Assembly: GCF_001613245.1 (NCBI RefSeq)
Contig: NZ_BDBZ01000002.1
Location: forward strand, 124,001-188,000
Direction of reading: 5' to 3'
From: Nocardia speluncae NBRC 108251
GTDB lineage: Bacteria > Actinomycetota > Actinomycetes > Mycobacteriales > Mycobacteriaceae
DNA length: 64,000 bases
Part shown: piece by piece, positions 1 to 7,604 of the stretch
Numbering within the stretch: position 1 is the first letter of the stretch
How the letters are laid out: every line of letters begins with the position of its first letter
Program-made: the position numbers and the translations under genes
The notes under the pieces: generated by a model
What the model was told of the DNA's origin: nothing
The model's database searches: none
Seen by the model: the letters and a program-made list of their open reading frames with translations, nothing else

Positions 1-187
1 CACCGTGTTCCGCACGACCTCGCTCTACGACAGCCGAATCCCCATCTACTCGGCTGTCGTCGGCCCAGAATTACCTGCCGCCAGCACAGCTTTCGTTCCC
101 CGCGTCCCGGCCGTCGAGGTTACCTCGGCCACCGACGACGTCGCCCGGCAGGTGATGTCGCAAGTCCTGACCCTTTTCCCGCAGTGA
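1..187 (+). CDS. C-terminal end of an unidentified protein (partial)
   Basis: An open frame (codons from base 2) runs in from the left edge and stops at 185-187, giving about 61 residues that end in a helical-looking tail (DDVARQVMSQVLTLFPQ). The rest of the gene lies outside the window and I do not recognise the family. It converges on the minus-strand gene ending at 253. That it is coding is an inference from the open frame and amino-acid composition only. Confidence 0.4.
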   Translation, partial: TVFRTTSLYDSRIPIYSAVVGPELPAASTAFVPRVPAVEVTSATDDVARQVMSQVLTLFPQ

Positions 188-252
188 GGCGCTATCACGA
201 TCACCGCAGATGAATTGCCCCGCCGCACCGAATACCTCCGGCCCGGAACTCT

Positions 253-786
253 TCAACGGAACGCGATACCACCCCAGCCCAGCGGGAGCTCGACGCGGCC
301 GGCCCGGATATCGGCGACCAGGTCGGCGTAACCTTCACGAGCTTGGGCCAGGTGGAACCACGCCGTGCGCCGCAAGCGCACATCTGCGGAGTGCCGGACG
401 GTCCACCAAGCGTCGACATACCGCATCGCGACCTGGTCGATCACGTGTCCGAGTGAATGGGTGTGGCTGCGCGCCCCGGTGCCGTGCGGCAGATGCCGAA
501 CCCGCCACGTATCGATAGCCGCCACCACCGTGGCGATCCGCCGCCGCGAGTCGGCTTCGCCGGATCGCAAGAGGCTCTCGCCCGGATTCATCGCCGAGGC
601 CAGAACCGCGGCGCGCAGGGTTCCCAGTTCACAGGCCAATCCGGCCACCCCCGGGCTGCTGCGGGTCCCGAGATGACCCGCTATCGCGGCGAGCAACCGC
701 TCGGGTGACAGCAGTTCCGCGGCGCCGCCCTCCTGCGGTCCACTGCGTGGGGAACAGCCGGTGCGGGTCCGGACATCGGCGTTCAT
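253..786 (-). CDS. DUF4254-like protein
   Basis: A 177-residue soluble, helix-rich protein without signal peptide or membrane segment. Features such as SRRRIATVVAAIDTW, a following SHTHSLGHVIDQVA stretch and a W/H/R-rich C-terminal half (AWFHLAQAREGYADLV) resemble the DUF4254 proteins common in Nocardia, whose function is unknown. Its start overlaps the stop of the upstream membrane-protein gene by four bases (ATGA), so the two are probably translated together. The family assignment is from memory of the pattern and is moderate; no catalytic role should be read into it. Confidence 0.55.
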   Translation of the reverse strand: MNADVRTRTGCSPRSGPQEGGAAELLSPERLLAAIAGHLGTRSSPGVAGLACELGTLRAAVLASAMNPGESLLRSGEADSRRRIATVVAAIDTWRVRHLPHGTGARSHTHSLGHVIDQVAMRYVDAWWTVRHSADVRLRRTAWFHLAQAREGYADLVADIRAGRVELPLGWGGIAFR

Positions 787-1229
787 GCCGCCCGACCCGA
801 TTCTGCGCTTCGCGCGGCGCCGGCGGTCTCACGTTGCCGGATCTGACGCAGCCGGTATGTCACCACCTCGTCGACTCGCGTGGCTTCGGCGATATTTCCG
901 GCCTCGTCGTTCACGTAGGCCGCGCCCGCCAGCAAGGTGAGTAGCAGGCCGGTTGTCCAGGCCAGCCATCCCGCGCCCTCGGCGGCGAACCCGCCGACCC
1001 AGGGCGCGATGAACAGCATGAGTCCGATGACCGACAGCGCCCAGTGGTCCTTGGCCGGATTGCGCGCCAGTAGTGACCACATCGCGAATATGACGGTCAG
1101 CGCGCCCAATCCGATGGTAAGACTCGTGCCGGCCGGCGTCGTCGGGACCCACACCGGGATCAGTGCGGTCACTGTCCCCAAGGCCATCGCAGCCCATCCG
1201 ACCGTCCGGTTCTCGATCATTCTCCGCAT
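783..1229 (-). CDS. SPW-repeat-type small integral membrane protein
   Basis: A 148-residue protein with four predicted membrane segments (roughly residues 10-30, 35-54, 65-82 and 88-106) and a charged cytoplasmic tail. The stretch HWALSVIGLMLFIAPWVGGF matches the SPW repeat pattern (tryptophan, then a helix ending in APW), a family of unknown function. The start at 1229 is chosen because GGAGG lies six bases upstream. It is the first gene of a two-gene minus-strand operon with the DUF4254-like gene and is divergent from the TetR gene at 1329, with a perfect palindrome between them, so it is the likely target of that regulator. Confidence 0.7.
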   Translation of the reverse strand: MRRMIENRTVGWAAMALGTVTALIPVWVPTTPAGTSLTIGLGALTVIFAMWSLLARNPAKDHWALSVIGLMLFIAPWVGGFAAEGAGWLAWTTGLLLTLLAGAAYVNDEAGNIAEATRVDEVVTYRLRQIRQRETAGAARSAESGRAA

Positions 1230-1247
1230 GCCATACCTCCATTTCGA

Positions 1248-1265
1248 TACGCTACCCGTAGCGTA
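1248..1265. promoter_or_regulatory. TetR operator in divergent promoter region
   Basis: TACGCTACCCGTAGCGTA is a perfect inverted repeat with 8-base arms and a 2-base centre. It sits 19 bases before the start of the SPW-type membrane protein gene on one side and about 63 bases before the TetR gene on the other, the normal position for an operator that silences both. Confidence 0.75.
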
Positions 1266-1328
1266 GCATCAATGCTTGGCATGATGGAGCCAGTTGTGCC
1301 GGCCAGACACCGAGACGAGGGAGATCCG

Positions 1329-1913
1329 ATGAGCGATGCATCGGGAGCACGTGACGAACGGATCACCGCCGCAACACTGGAACTGCTGCGCACCAAAGGA
1401 CCGAGAGCAGTGACCGTCGAAGCCGTGGCCGCCTTGTCCGGGGTGGCGAAGACCACGATCTACCGTCGATACAGCAACCGCCGCGATATGCTCACCGCCT
1501 CGTTGAGTTCCGTCGCCGAGCCCGAGCCACTCGCGGATACCGCGACCTTGCCGATCGTGACGCAATGGGTTGCCGAACAATCCCGGTATGTGATCGACGC
1601 GAGTATCGGCGCCGGCGGACTGGCCGCGCTACTCACCGACGAGGACCCGGAATTCACCACACTGATCCGCGCGCTGCTCGTCGAGCACCGTCGCCGGCTG
1701 GCAGAGGCGCTCAGTCGCGCACTCACCGCGGAGAGGCCGCGATCGGAACTCGACGTCGAAACCGTCCTGGACATGATCGTCGGCGCCTATCTCGCGGAGA
1801 ACGCGCGCAGCGGCACCGCCCGAGACGACTGGACCGAGCGGGTACTGTCCGTCATCGACGCCGCACTGGGCAGCGGCCAACAGGATCGTCACCGGACCAG
1901 CCGATCGGCTTGA
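1329..1913 (+). CDS. TetR/AcrR family transcriptional regulator
   Basis: A 194-residue repressor. The N-terminal helix-turn-helix spans about residues 10-55 and shows the family pattern (ERITAATLELL, then VEAVAALSGVAKTTIYRRYSNRRDML). The C-terminal helical ligand domain has no feature that reveals its effector. The start at 1329 is preferred over upstream in-frame ATGs because GAGGGAG precedes it at proper spacing. The gene is divergent from the SPW-type membrane protein operon, and the palindrome at 1248-1265 between them is the probable binding site. It most likely represses that operon and itself. Confidence 0.88.
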   Translation: MSDASGARDERITAATLELLRTKGPRAVTVEAVAALSGVAKTTIYRRYSNRRDMLTASLSSVAEPEPLADTATLPIVTQWVAEQSRYVIDASIGAGGLAALLTDEDPEFTTLIRALLVEHRRRLAEALSRALTAERPRSELDVETVLDMIVGAYLAENARSGTARDDWTERVLSVIDAALGSGQQDRHRTSRSA

Positions 1914-1967
1914 GGACTGCGGGGGTGTCCCTGGATATCGAACCATTCCCGCGTCGGAGCTCGGGTG

Positions 1968-2408
1968 TCAGCCGCGGTGGTAGCGCATTTCGTAGCTTGC
2001 CTTCTCCTCAGCGGCGCGGCGCTGCCGATCCGGGTCCGCCAGCACGGGGTCGAGACCATGCCTGACCAACACGTGACGCCGGTGCACATACACCAGGGCG
2101 ACCGCGAAGAAGGCGAGCGGCAGGAAAACCAGCGCGGCCATCGAAACCCCCATCCACCACGGGCCCGGCACCAGGCCGAACAGGCACAGGAGCGGAATCG
2201 GGGGCACCAGGAAGCGTTGCAGATACCGCCGGGTGGCGCCCGGACCGGTCTGGTCACGCAGCACCCACTGCTGCATCGAGGATGGCAGCGGCCGGCCGAA
2301 AATGTAGCGGATGCGCTGGGTCGGTGTGGGAGTCCGGTCGGTCACAGGGCCCTCCTGCCGGCGGTTCGACACGCGCGCTTCGCCGCGGCGGCTCACGGAT
2401 GCATTCAT
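1968..2408 (-). CDS. DUF5313-type membrane protein
   Basis: A 146-residue protein with two membrane segments in the middle (about residues 67-86 and 91-109) and a charged C-terminal tail. The block RIRYIFGRPLPSSMQQWVLRDQTGPGATRRYLQR is typical of DUF5313, a mycolate-actinobacterial family of unknown function. Its ATG overlaps the stop of the MarR gene (ATGA), so it is co-translated with it. A GTG at 2345 with a better ribosome site (GGAGGGCC) is an alternative start and would remove 21 residues that look poorly conserved. Confidence 0.72.
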   Translation of the reverse strand: MNASVSRRGEARVSNRRQEGPVTDRTPTPTQRIRYIFGRPLPSSMQQWVLRDQTGPGATRRYLQRFLVPPIPLLCLFGLVPGPWWMGVSMAALVFLPLAFFAVALVYVHRRHVLVRHGLDPVLADPDRQRRAAEEKASYEMRYHRG

Positions 2409-2875
2409 AATTCGTTCTCCTGATGCACAAGCGCTGCACTGCGGGCCGCCTCATTGACCCGGCCGAGTACTTCGCGCAATTCCTCGAGGTGGTCGAGCCC
2501 CACACCCAACCGGTCGACGACAGCGGGCGGAATCCGTTCGGCTTCCCGACGTAGCGCGCGCCCCGCTTCGGTGAGGTCGACCACGAGGGTGCGCTCGTTA
2601 CCGGGGTCGCGCCGCCGGGTGATGAGTCCGGCGCTCTCCAAGCGTTTGAGCAGCGGCGACAACGTGGGCGAATCGAGCTGGATCGCCTCCGCGATGGCCT
2701 TGACCGACATCGGCGCCTCCCCCCACAGCGCCAGCATGACGAGATACTGCGGGTGCGTCAACCCGAGCGGCTCCAGCAGCGGCCGATAGACCGCAAGCAC
2801 CGAGCGGTTCGCCACGGCGAGCGCAAAACACACCTGCCGCTCGAGCCGCAGCGGGTCATCGATCTCCGCGGTCAT
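2405..2875 (-). CDS. MarR family regulator, OhrR-like
   Basis: A 156-residue winged-helix repressor. Near the N-terminus, RQVCFALAVANRSVLAVYRPLLEPLGLTHPQYLVMLALW aligns with OhrR proteins, in which the cysteine (here in RQVCFAL) is oxidised by organic peroxides; the tyrosines expected to contact it are partly present. The wing (RRRDPGNERTLVVDLTEAG) is intact. The start at 2875 gives the usual length. A perfect 15-bp palindrome lies 40 bases upstream. The downstream partner is a DUF5313-type membrane protein rather than the Ohr peroxidase that usually accompanies OhrR, so peroxide sensing is inferred from the cysteine alone. Confidence 0.82.
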   Translation of the reverse strand: MTAEIDDPLRLERQVCFALAVANRSVLAVYRPLLEPLGLTHPQYLVMLALWGEAPMSVKAIAEAIQLDSPTLSPLLKRLESAGLITRRRDPGNERTLVVDLTEAGRALRREAERIPPAVVDRLGVGLDHLEELREVLGRVNEAARSAALVHQENEL

Positions 2876-2914
2876 CACACCCCTATTCGATCGTCCGGCG
2901 CTTCCAAGATAGCC

Positions 2915-2929
2915 CACGAATCATTCGTG
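2915..2929. promoter_or_regulatory. Operator-like palindrome upstream of MarR gene
   Basis: CACGAATCATTCGTG is a perfect palindrome around a central C, 40 bases before the MarR start. It is the only strong inverted repeat in the 2876-3111 intergenic stretch and is the probable autoregulatory site. The remainder of that stretch holds no recognisable gene. Confidence 0.6.
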
Positions 2930-3111
2930 CACAAATTATTCGCCTATGATCACCATGGCGGCCACGGGGCCCTGCCTCATGGCAGCAGATCACCGAGGCA
3001 TACCGATACCCGCGCAACCTGATGCCGACCAGGGCTATCTCGGTCGGACCACCCGACAACTGCGCCGGCGATGGTTGCCGACCGCACGGCAGGAAGAAAA
3101 GACCCTCGGAT

Positions 3112-4020
3112 TCAGGCGCCCCACGGAGTGAGTACCAGTTTGCCGCGCACCCGCCCGGATTCGCTCAGCCGATGAGCTTCCTGCACCTCGTCCATCGGCA
3201 GGACGCGGTCGACGTGAACTCGTACCTGCCCACGGGCCACCGCTGCCCCGATCTCCGTCAGCGTGGCTGCCGACGGCCTGCCGGTAACCATCCGGAATCG
3301 GGGATCACCGGTGGCGTCGGAGTCCTGCACGGTGATGTAGCGGCCGTTGTCATCCAGCAGCTGGAGCGAACGCTTGCCGTACTCCCCGCCGACGAGATCC
3401 AGCACCACGTCGACGCGGTCGATGGCTTCGGCGAAATCGGTTGCTGTGTAGTCGAGGACTTCCGCGGCGCCGAGCCCACGCACGAACCGATGGTTCGCGG
3501 TGCGCGCGGTGCCGATAACGCGCGCACCGCGACGTTCGGCGAATTGGACGGCGAAGTGCCCGACACCCCCGGCGGCGGCGTGCACGAGCACGGTCTCACC
3601 GGGCCGCGGGTCCGCTGCGTCCAGGGCCTGCCAGGCGGTGAGTGCCGCGGTGGGCAGAGCGGCGGCCGTCACGTGGTCCACACCGGATGGGCGAGGTGCG
3701 AGTGCATTCGCTCGGGCGATGACGAATTCACTGTAGGTCCCGGTGCGGCTGTGGACCATCCCGAAGACGTTGTCACCCGGGTGCATTCCCGTTACGCCGG
3801 TGCCGGTTTCGACGACCGTGCCGGAGATATCGAAACCCAGTGTGAAGGGCGGGTCGCCCAGAAACCGGACCCGGCCCGCCCGGAGTTTGCAGTCCACCGG
3901 GTTCACCGCGGCGGCGCCGAGCCGGAGCAGTACCTCGCCGCTGCCGGGTACCGGCCGGGCGCCCTGCACTGTTTCCAGCACTTCCGGGCCACCGAACCGC
4001 TGCTGGCCGATGAATTTCAT
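3112..4020 (-). CDS. Zinc-independent MDR alcohol dehydrogenase / quinone oxidoreductase
   Basis: A 302-residue medium-chain dehydrogenase/reductase. The GroES-like N-terminal half contains GFDISGTVVETG and the Rossmann half carries the NADPH motif VHAAAGGVGHFAVQFAERRGA at about residues 135-155. Cysteines for structural or catalytic zinc are absent, as in the quinone oxidoreductase (QOR) branch, which reduces quinones or enones with NADPH. The start at 4020 begins at the conserved MKFIGQQRFGGPEVL; upstream codons in the same frame are not conserved. It lies 43 bases after the SnoaL-like gene and is probably co-transcribed with it under the TetR gene at 4762. The substrate is unknown. Confidence 0.85.
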   Translation of the reverse strand: MKFIGQQRFGGPEVLETVQGARPVPGSGEVLLRLGAAAVNPVDCKLRAGRVRFLGDPPFTLGFDISGTVVETGTGVTGMHPGDNVFGMVHSRTGTYSEFVIARANALAPRPSGVDHVTAAALPTAALTAWQALDAADPRPGETVLVHAAAGGVGHFAVQFAERRGARVIGTARTANHRFVRGLGAAEVLDYTATDFAEAIDRVDVVLDLVGGEYGKRSLQLLDDNGRYITVQDSDATGDPRFRMVTGRPSAATLTEIGAAVARGQVRVHVDRVLPMDEVQEAHRLSESGRVRGKLVLTPWGA

Positions 4021-4063
4021 CGCTACTCCTGCACTTTCGGTTCTCTCCGGTCCAGGTGCCGCC

Positions 4064-4627
4064 TCACCACCGCGCTGGAGCGGGGGTTTCCATGGACAGC
4101 GGGCGCTCGTAGGAAAGGTCCGATTCGTCGCGGGTCCCGACGAGATAGCCCGCCTTCGTGAAGAAACTCGATTGCAGCATCGACGCGTCCGCCGCGAACA
4201 TCGTCTCGACGGTCGAGCGCCGCACCACGATGCGCCACCCACCGTCCCGGCACTCGAGCCGGTCCAGATAGCGGCCGGCGATCACCTGGGCGCTGCGGCC
4301 GTCGTGTCCGAGCAGGACGACGATGACATAGCTCTCCGCGTGTGCGGTATCACCGTCGATCTCGCAGTTATGCGTCGTGATGTGGTGGGTGTGCACACGG
4401 GAGGTGGCCGCGTGCGTGGAATTGGCCCATTCGGCGTATTCGGGGCCCGGGTTCACCGCGGAGCCGTGTTCGTCGACTCCATCGGGGTGATAAGCGGCGG
4501 AGACGAGATCGGGGTCGTGGCGATCGCAGCCGCGCGCATGACCCGCGATGCAATCCAGGATCGCCGACCGGTCCATCAGGTATCGAACGTCTCGCTGCAA
4601 CGCCGCCAAGTCGCTGTCGGTGGCCAT
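4064..4627 (-). CDS. SnoaL-like nuclear transport factor 2 family protein
   Basis: A 187-residue cone-fold protein. The opening ALQRDVRYLMDRSAILDCIAGHARGCDRHDPDLVSAAYHPDGVDEHG is typical of the SnoaL_4 group, and paired histidines (VHTHHITTHN) and GGWRIVVRRSTVE follow as in members that act as small dehydratases, cyclases or ring-modifying enzymes. ATG at 4627 has GAGGAGAG just upstream. It heads an operon with the MDR oxidoreductase, so the pair probably modifies one small organic compound. The control region contains a 54-bp palindrome shared with a divergent TetR gene. The true substrate cannot be read from sequence. Confidence 0.8.
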   Translation of the reverse strand: MATDSDLAALQRDVRYLMDRSAILDCIAGHARGCDRHDPDLVSAAYHPDGVDEHGSAVNPGPEYAEWANSTHAATSRVHTHHITTHNCEIDGDTAHAESYVIVVLLGHDGRSAQVIAGRYLDRLECRDGGWRIVVRRSTVETMFAADASMLQSSFFTKAGYLVGTRDESDLSYERPLSMETPAPARW

Positions 4628-4675
4628 ATCTCTCCTCGGTGGCATGCGGCGAACAGGGCCGGTCGAACACTCTGA

Positions 4676-4729
4676 CGTTCTCTCACCGCGTGTGCTGTAC
4701 GATCGTACAGCACACGCGGTGAGAGAACG
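4676..4729. promoter_or_regulatory. 54-bp perfect palindrome (TetR operator region)
   Basis: Bases 4676-4702 pair with 4703-4729 without a single mismatch. The centre reads TGTACGATCGTACA, a plausible TetR core. It lies between the SnoaL-like gene (starts 4627) and the TetR gene (starts 4762), and is far longer than needed for one dimer, so it could bind two dimers or form a cruciform. Confidence 0.8.
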
Positions 4730-4761
4730 GGTGTTCACGGGGAGAACAGGAGGCGGGCACG

Positions 4762-5412
4762 GTGGCATCGGCACGGCGCACCGGCACCGAGACGTCCCGG
4801 ACCAGGGGCGTCCTACTGGACTGCGTGGAGCAGTTGATGCTGGAAGAGGGATACGCGGCAGTGACGTTCCGCGCCGTCGCTGCCAAGGCCGGTGTCACCC
4901 CCAGCTTGGTCCAGTACTACTTCCGCACCCTCGACGGTATCTTCCTCGCCGCCATCCGCCGCTACACCGAACGCAATATCCGGCATCTCACCGAGGCCCT
5001 GGCGGTACCGCCCGGCCAGCGGCCCCGCATACTCTGGGATTACAGCCGCACCGAAGCGGCCAGTGCGCTGACCACCGAGTTCATGGCGTTGGGCAACCAT
5101 CGCGAATCAGTCCGGGCCGAGATCGCCGAAGCAACCGAGCGGGTACGGAAACTCCAGCTCGACGCCCTGTCGCAGGGAGCCGACGGGCTCAGATTCCTCG
5201 ATCGGAAACTCACCCCTGGCGGGCTGCTGCTTCTCATCACCGGTATCCCGAAATACCTTGCGCTCGAAGAAGGGATCGGTGTCCGCACCGCCCACCAGGA
5301 GCTGGTCGATGCCTTCGAGGAGTTCCTGGGTCCGGTGCCGGCGACCGTCGGCAAAGGCAAGTCCGCGCGGCCCCGCCGCGACCGACCGGGTGGCCGACTC
5401 CAGACCCGGTAA
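4762..5412 (+). CDS. TetR/AcrR family transcriptional regulator
   Basis: A 216-residue regulator with helix-turn-helix at about residues 15-60 (LLDCVEQLMLEEGYAAVTFRAVAAKAGVTPSLVQYYFRTLDGIF) and a C-terminal ligand domain that ends in a basic tail. GTG at 4762 has AGGAGG eight bases upstream. It is transcribed divergently from the SnoaL-like/MDR pair with the 54-bp palindrome between them, so it most likely controls that pair in response to a small organic ligand. Confidence 0.88.
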   Translation: MASARRTGTETSRTRGVLLDCVEQLMLEEGYAAVTFRAVAAKAGVTPSLVQYYFRTLDGIFLAAIRRYTERNIRHLTEALAVPPGQRPRILWDYSRTEAASALTTEFMALGNHRESVRAEIAEATERVRKLQLDALSQGADGLRFLDRKLTPGGLLLLITGIPKYLALEEGIGVRTAHQELVDAFEEFLGPVPATVGKGKSARPRRDRPGGRLQTR

Positions 5413-5582
5413 CCCTGATCGGCCTCGGCACAGGGCATTTCGTAGTGCCGAAGCCGCCGCCACGCCTGGCTACCGCGAGGAACGACCGCCGCCTTCTCCG
5501 GCACCGACACGCCGGCCGAGCCGTGTCGAGATTCGCGACGAAGCCACAGCCCCAACAGGTTCGACCGGTCGGCCGCGCTCCC

Positions 5583-6053
5583 CTACTGGTCCTCGACGAC
5601 CCGGGTCCCGTCTGCGAAGCGATCGTGCCAGCCCTGTTTGGTGGGGCTGGAGCTGATGGTCACCGCTATGCCCAGGGCGGCGAAAAACCAGAGCACGCCG
5701 CCGATACACGGGATGAGATTGAGCAGCATGTAGGAGTTGCGGAACGCGGATTCCTTGAGACCGGGCTTGGCTGCCCCACCGGCCCCTTCGACCTGTAGCC
5801 CGAGCAGTTTCTTGCCGGGTGTGGCGCCGGTGGTGACCTCGAAGCCGATGAAGTACAGGAAAGCGAATCCCGCACCGGGCAGGATGGAGAGCCATTCGGG
5901 GGTGCCGAATTTGTTCAGTATCCAGAACAGGATTGCACCGACAACGCCGGCGACGATCCAGTCGATGAAGCGGGCGCCGGCACGCTTACCCAGGCCACCC
6001 GGGGTAGCCCCGACCGGGGTGCCGAGTCGGGGATCGTATCCGTCTGTGCTCAT
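5583..6053 (-). CDS. RDD family membrane protein
   Basis: A 156-residue membrane protein. The signature region GKRAGARFIDWIVAGVVGAILFW near residues 22-44 and GATPGKKLLGLQV near residue 76 are the two conserved blocks of the RDD family; the classical R-D-D residues appear as R27, D31 and a later D in the tail (WHDRFADGTRVV). Four hydrophobic segments are visible. Family members are proposed ion or small-solute transporters, but this one has no informative neighbour beyond the TerD-family genes upstream. Confidence 0.85.
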   Translation of the reverse strand: MSTDGYDPRLGTPVGATPGGLGKRAGARFIDWIVAGVVGAILFWILNKFGTPEWLSILPGAGFAFLYFIGFEVTTGATPGKKLLGLQVEGAGGAAKPGLKESAFRNSYMLLNLIPCIGGVLWFFAALGIAVTISSSPTKQGWHDRFADGTRVVEDQ

Positions 6054-6116
6054 TGATTCTTCCTTGTGATAGAGACCGCGCGGGTCGGGGTTCCGCCTGC
6101 CGAATGGCCGGTCACG

Positions 6117-6797
6117 CTACTTGCGCCCGGCGGCCCAGCGCAGACCCCACTGGTAGGCCCGGTCGAGGTCGGCCTGGCCACCGTCGACGTATTCGACCTC
6201 ACGCCCCACGGTCAGCCCACGACCCGTATTCGTCAGCAGCGCGACCGCGCAGATTCGTGCCCCGTCGACCGCCGAATCCAGACGGACCTCGATCTGCGGC
6301 CCGGCGGTCGGATACATGGTGACCACACCGTCGACCGCCGCCCAGTTCGCGGCGCCCTCGTAGATCATGGCGAAGACCAGGATCCGGCGGAACGCGCCGG
6401 GGTCGGCGAGGTTGATGTGCAGATTCTCCCCGCCGGTCACGGCACCGGTGCGGTCGTCACGATCCAGCGCGATGAACGGCGGCCTGTTCAGGTCGCCGTA
6501 GCTGTTGCCCAATGCCTGGACGACTCCCTTGGAGCCGTCGGCGAGTTCATAGAGGCAGCCGAGGTCCAGGTCGATACCGCCACTCGCGCCGAGCAGTTTC
6601 GCGAAGAAACCCGGCTTCCCGGCCGGTCCCGGATCGGTCCAGTTCAGGTTCACCCGCATCACGCCCTGGCGTTCACCGCTTTTCGTGAGGTCGACGCTGC
6701 GTTCGTTCTTGGTGAGTGTCAGCTTGTTCGGGCCGGACCCCCGGTTCACGTCGCCCGCCGCGGACGGCGCCCGGCGCTTGGTGTAGTCGATGCCCAT
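6117..6797 (-). CDS. TerD family protein (TerA/TerD-like)
   Basis: A 226-residue TerD-fold protein. It has MRVNLNWTDPG, the calcium-type acidic segment GGIDLDLGCLYELADGSKGVVQALG and DDRTGAVTGGENLHINL, where acidic residues in this family bind Ca2+. The first 30 residues are a basic linker. It follows the TerD gene at 6825-7400 by 27 bases on the same strand. These proteins are associated with tellurite and envelope-stress phenotypes; the molecular role is not settled. No TerB/TerC partner is visible here. Confidence 0.8.
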   Translation of the reverse strand: MGIDYTKRRAPSAAGDVNRGSGPNKLTLTKNERSVDLTKSGERQGVMRVNLNWTDPGPAGKPGFFAKLLGASGGIDLDLGCLYELADGSKGVVQALGNSYGDLNRPPFIALDRDDRTGAVTGGENLHINLADPGAFRRILVFAMIYEGAANWAAVDGVVTMYPTAGPQIEVRLDSAVDGARICAVALLTNTGRGLTVGREVEYVDGGQADLDRAYQWGLRWAAGRK

Positions 6798-6824
6798 CGG
6801 CCGTGCTCCCGATCGCAGACGAGG

Positions 6825-7400
6825 TCAGATGTTCACGCCGTAGTCGCGGGCGATGCCCGCCAGCCCGGAGGCATAACCCTGGCCGATCGCGCGGAATTTC
6901 CACTCCGCACCATGGCGGTAGAGCTCCCCGAAGACCATGGCGGTTTCTGTCGAGGCATCCTCGGTCAGGTCGTAGCGGGCCAGTTCCGCACCTGTCGTCC
7001 GGTCCACGACCCGGATGAACGCATTGCGGACCTGCCCGAACGACTGCTGCCGCGCGTTCGCGTCATGGATCGATACGGGAAAGAAGATGCTGGTGATCGT
7101 GGGCGGAGTGGCGGCGAGGTCGACGTTGATCACCTCGTCGTCGCCGTCACCCTCACCGGTGAGGTTGTCGCCGGTGTGCTCGATGCTGCCCTCGGGCGAA
7201 CGCAGGTTGTTATAGAACACGAAATGCCCATCCGAGAGGACCTTCTGATCCGGCCCGGTAGCCATGGCGCTGGCATCGAGGTCGAACTCGGCACCCGTGG
7301 TCGACCGCACATCCCAGCCCAGACCGACCGCCACCGCAGTCAGATTCGGTGCCTGTTTCGACAGCGATACATTGCCACCCTTCGCGAGGGTCACGCCCAT
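6825..7400 (-). CDS. TerD family protein
   Basis: A 191-residue single-domain TerD protein. The classical start MGVTLAKGGNVSLSKQAPNL fixes the initiation codon at 7400, with GAAGGAG upstream. Ca2+-binding acidic motifs are visible: FDLDASAM, then EHTGDNLTGEGDGDDEVINVDL, in the same spacing as stress proteins of the TerD/TerE/CABP group. It forms a pair with the longer TerD-like gene downstream. The promoter region is shared with the divergent two-component system, which may control it, but only position supports that. Confidence 0.9.
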   Translation of the reverse strand: MGVTLAKGGNVSLSKQAPNLTAVAVGLGWDVRSTTGAEFDLDASAMATGPDQKVLSDGHFVFYNNLRSPEGSIEHTGDNLTGEGDGDDEVINVDLAATPPTITSIFFPVSIHDANARQQSFGQVRNAFIRVVDRTTGAELARYDLTEDASTETAMVFGELYRHGAEWKFRAIGQGYASGLAGIARDYGVNI

Positions 7401-7469
7401 CCTGCTGCACTCCTTCTCATGGTGAACGGCCACGGCCATGCTGCCGGGCCGCGAACATGGTGCCCGGAG

Positions 7470-7487
7470 AATGCTTAAGCCAGCATT
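7470..7487. promoter_or_regulatory. Inverted repeat between terD-like gene and two-component system
   Basis: AATGCT and AGCATT are exact inverted 6-base arms separated by six bases (TAAGCC), with a further TTAA on the right. It lies 70 bases before the TerD start and 118 bases before the response regulator. It could be an operator for the OmpR-type regulator; this is a guess from position. Confidence 0.35.
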
Positions 7488-7604
7488 AACGACGGTTCGG
7501 CGCGGGGGTCGCGGTGCCTGCACCGAATCGCTTCGACCACGGTGAGGAGCAACCGAACAGCACGGTTGCGGCCGGACGGACAGCGTCGATTCATACTGGG
7601 TGCC

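Noticed and set aside
3022..4161. A 379-codon plus-strand frame opposite the MDR gene
   Set aside because: No domain; the opposite strand gives a complete dehydrogenase with cofactor motif.
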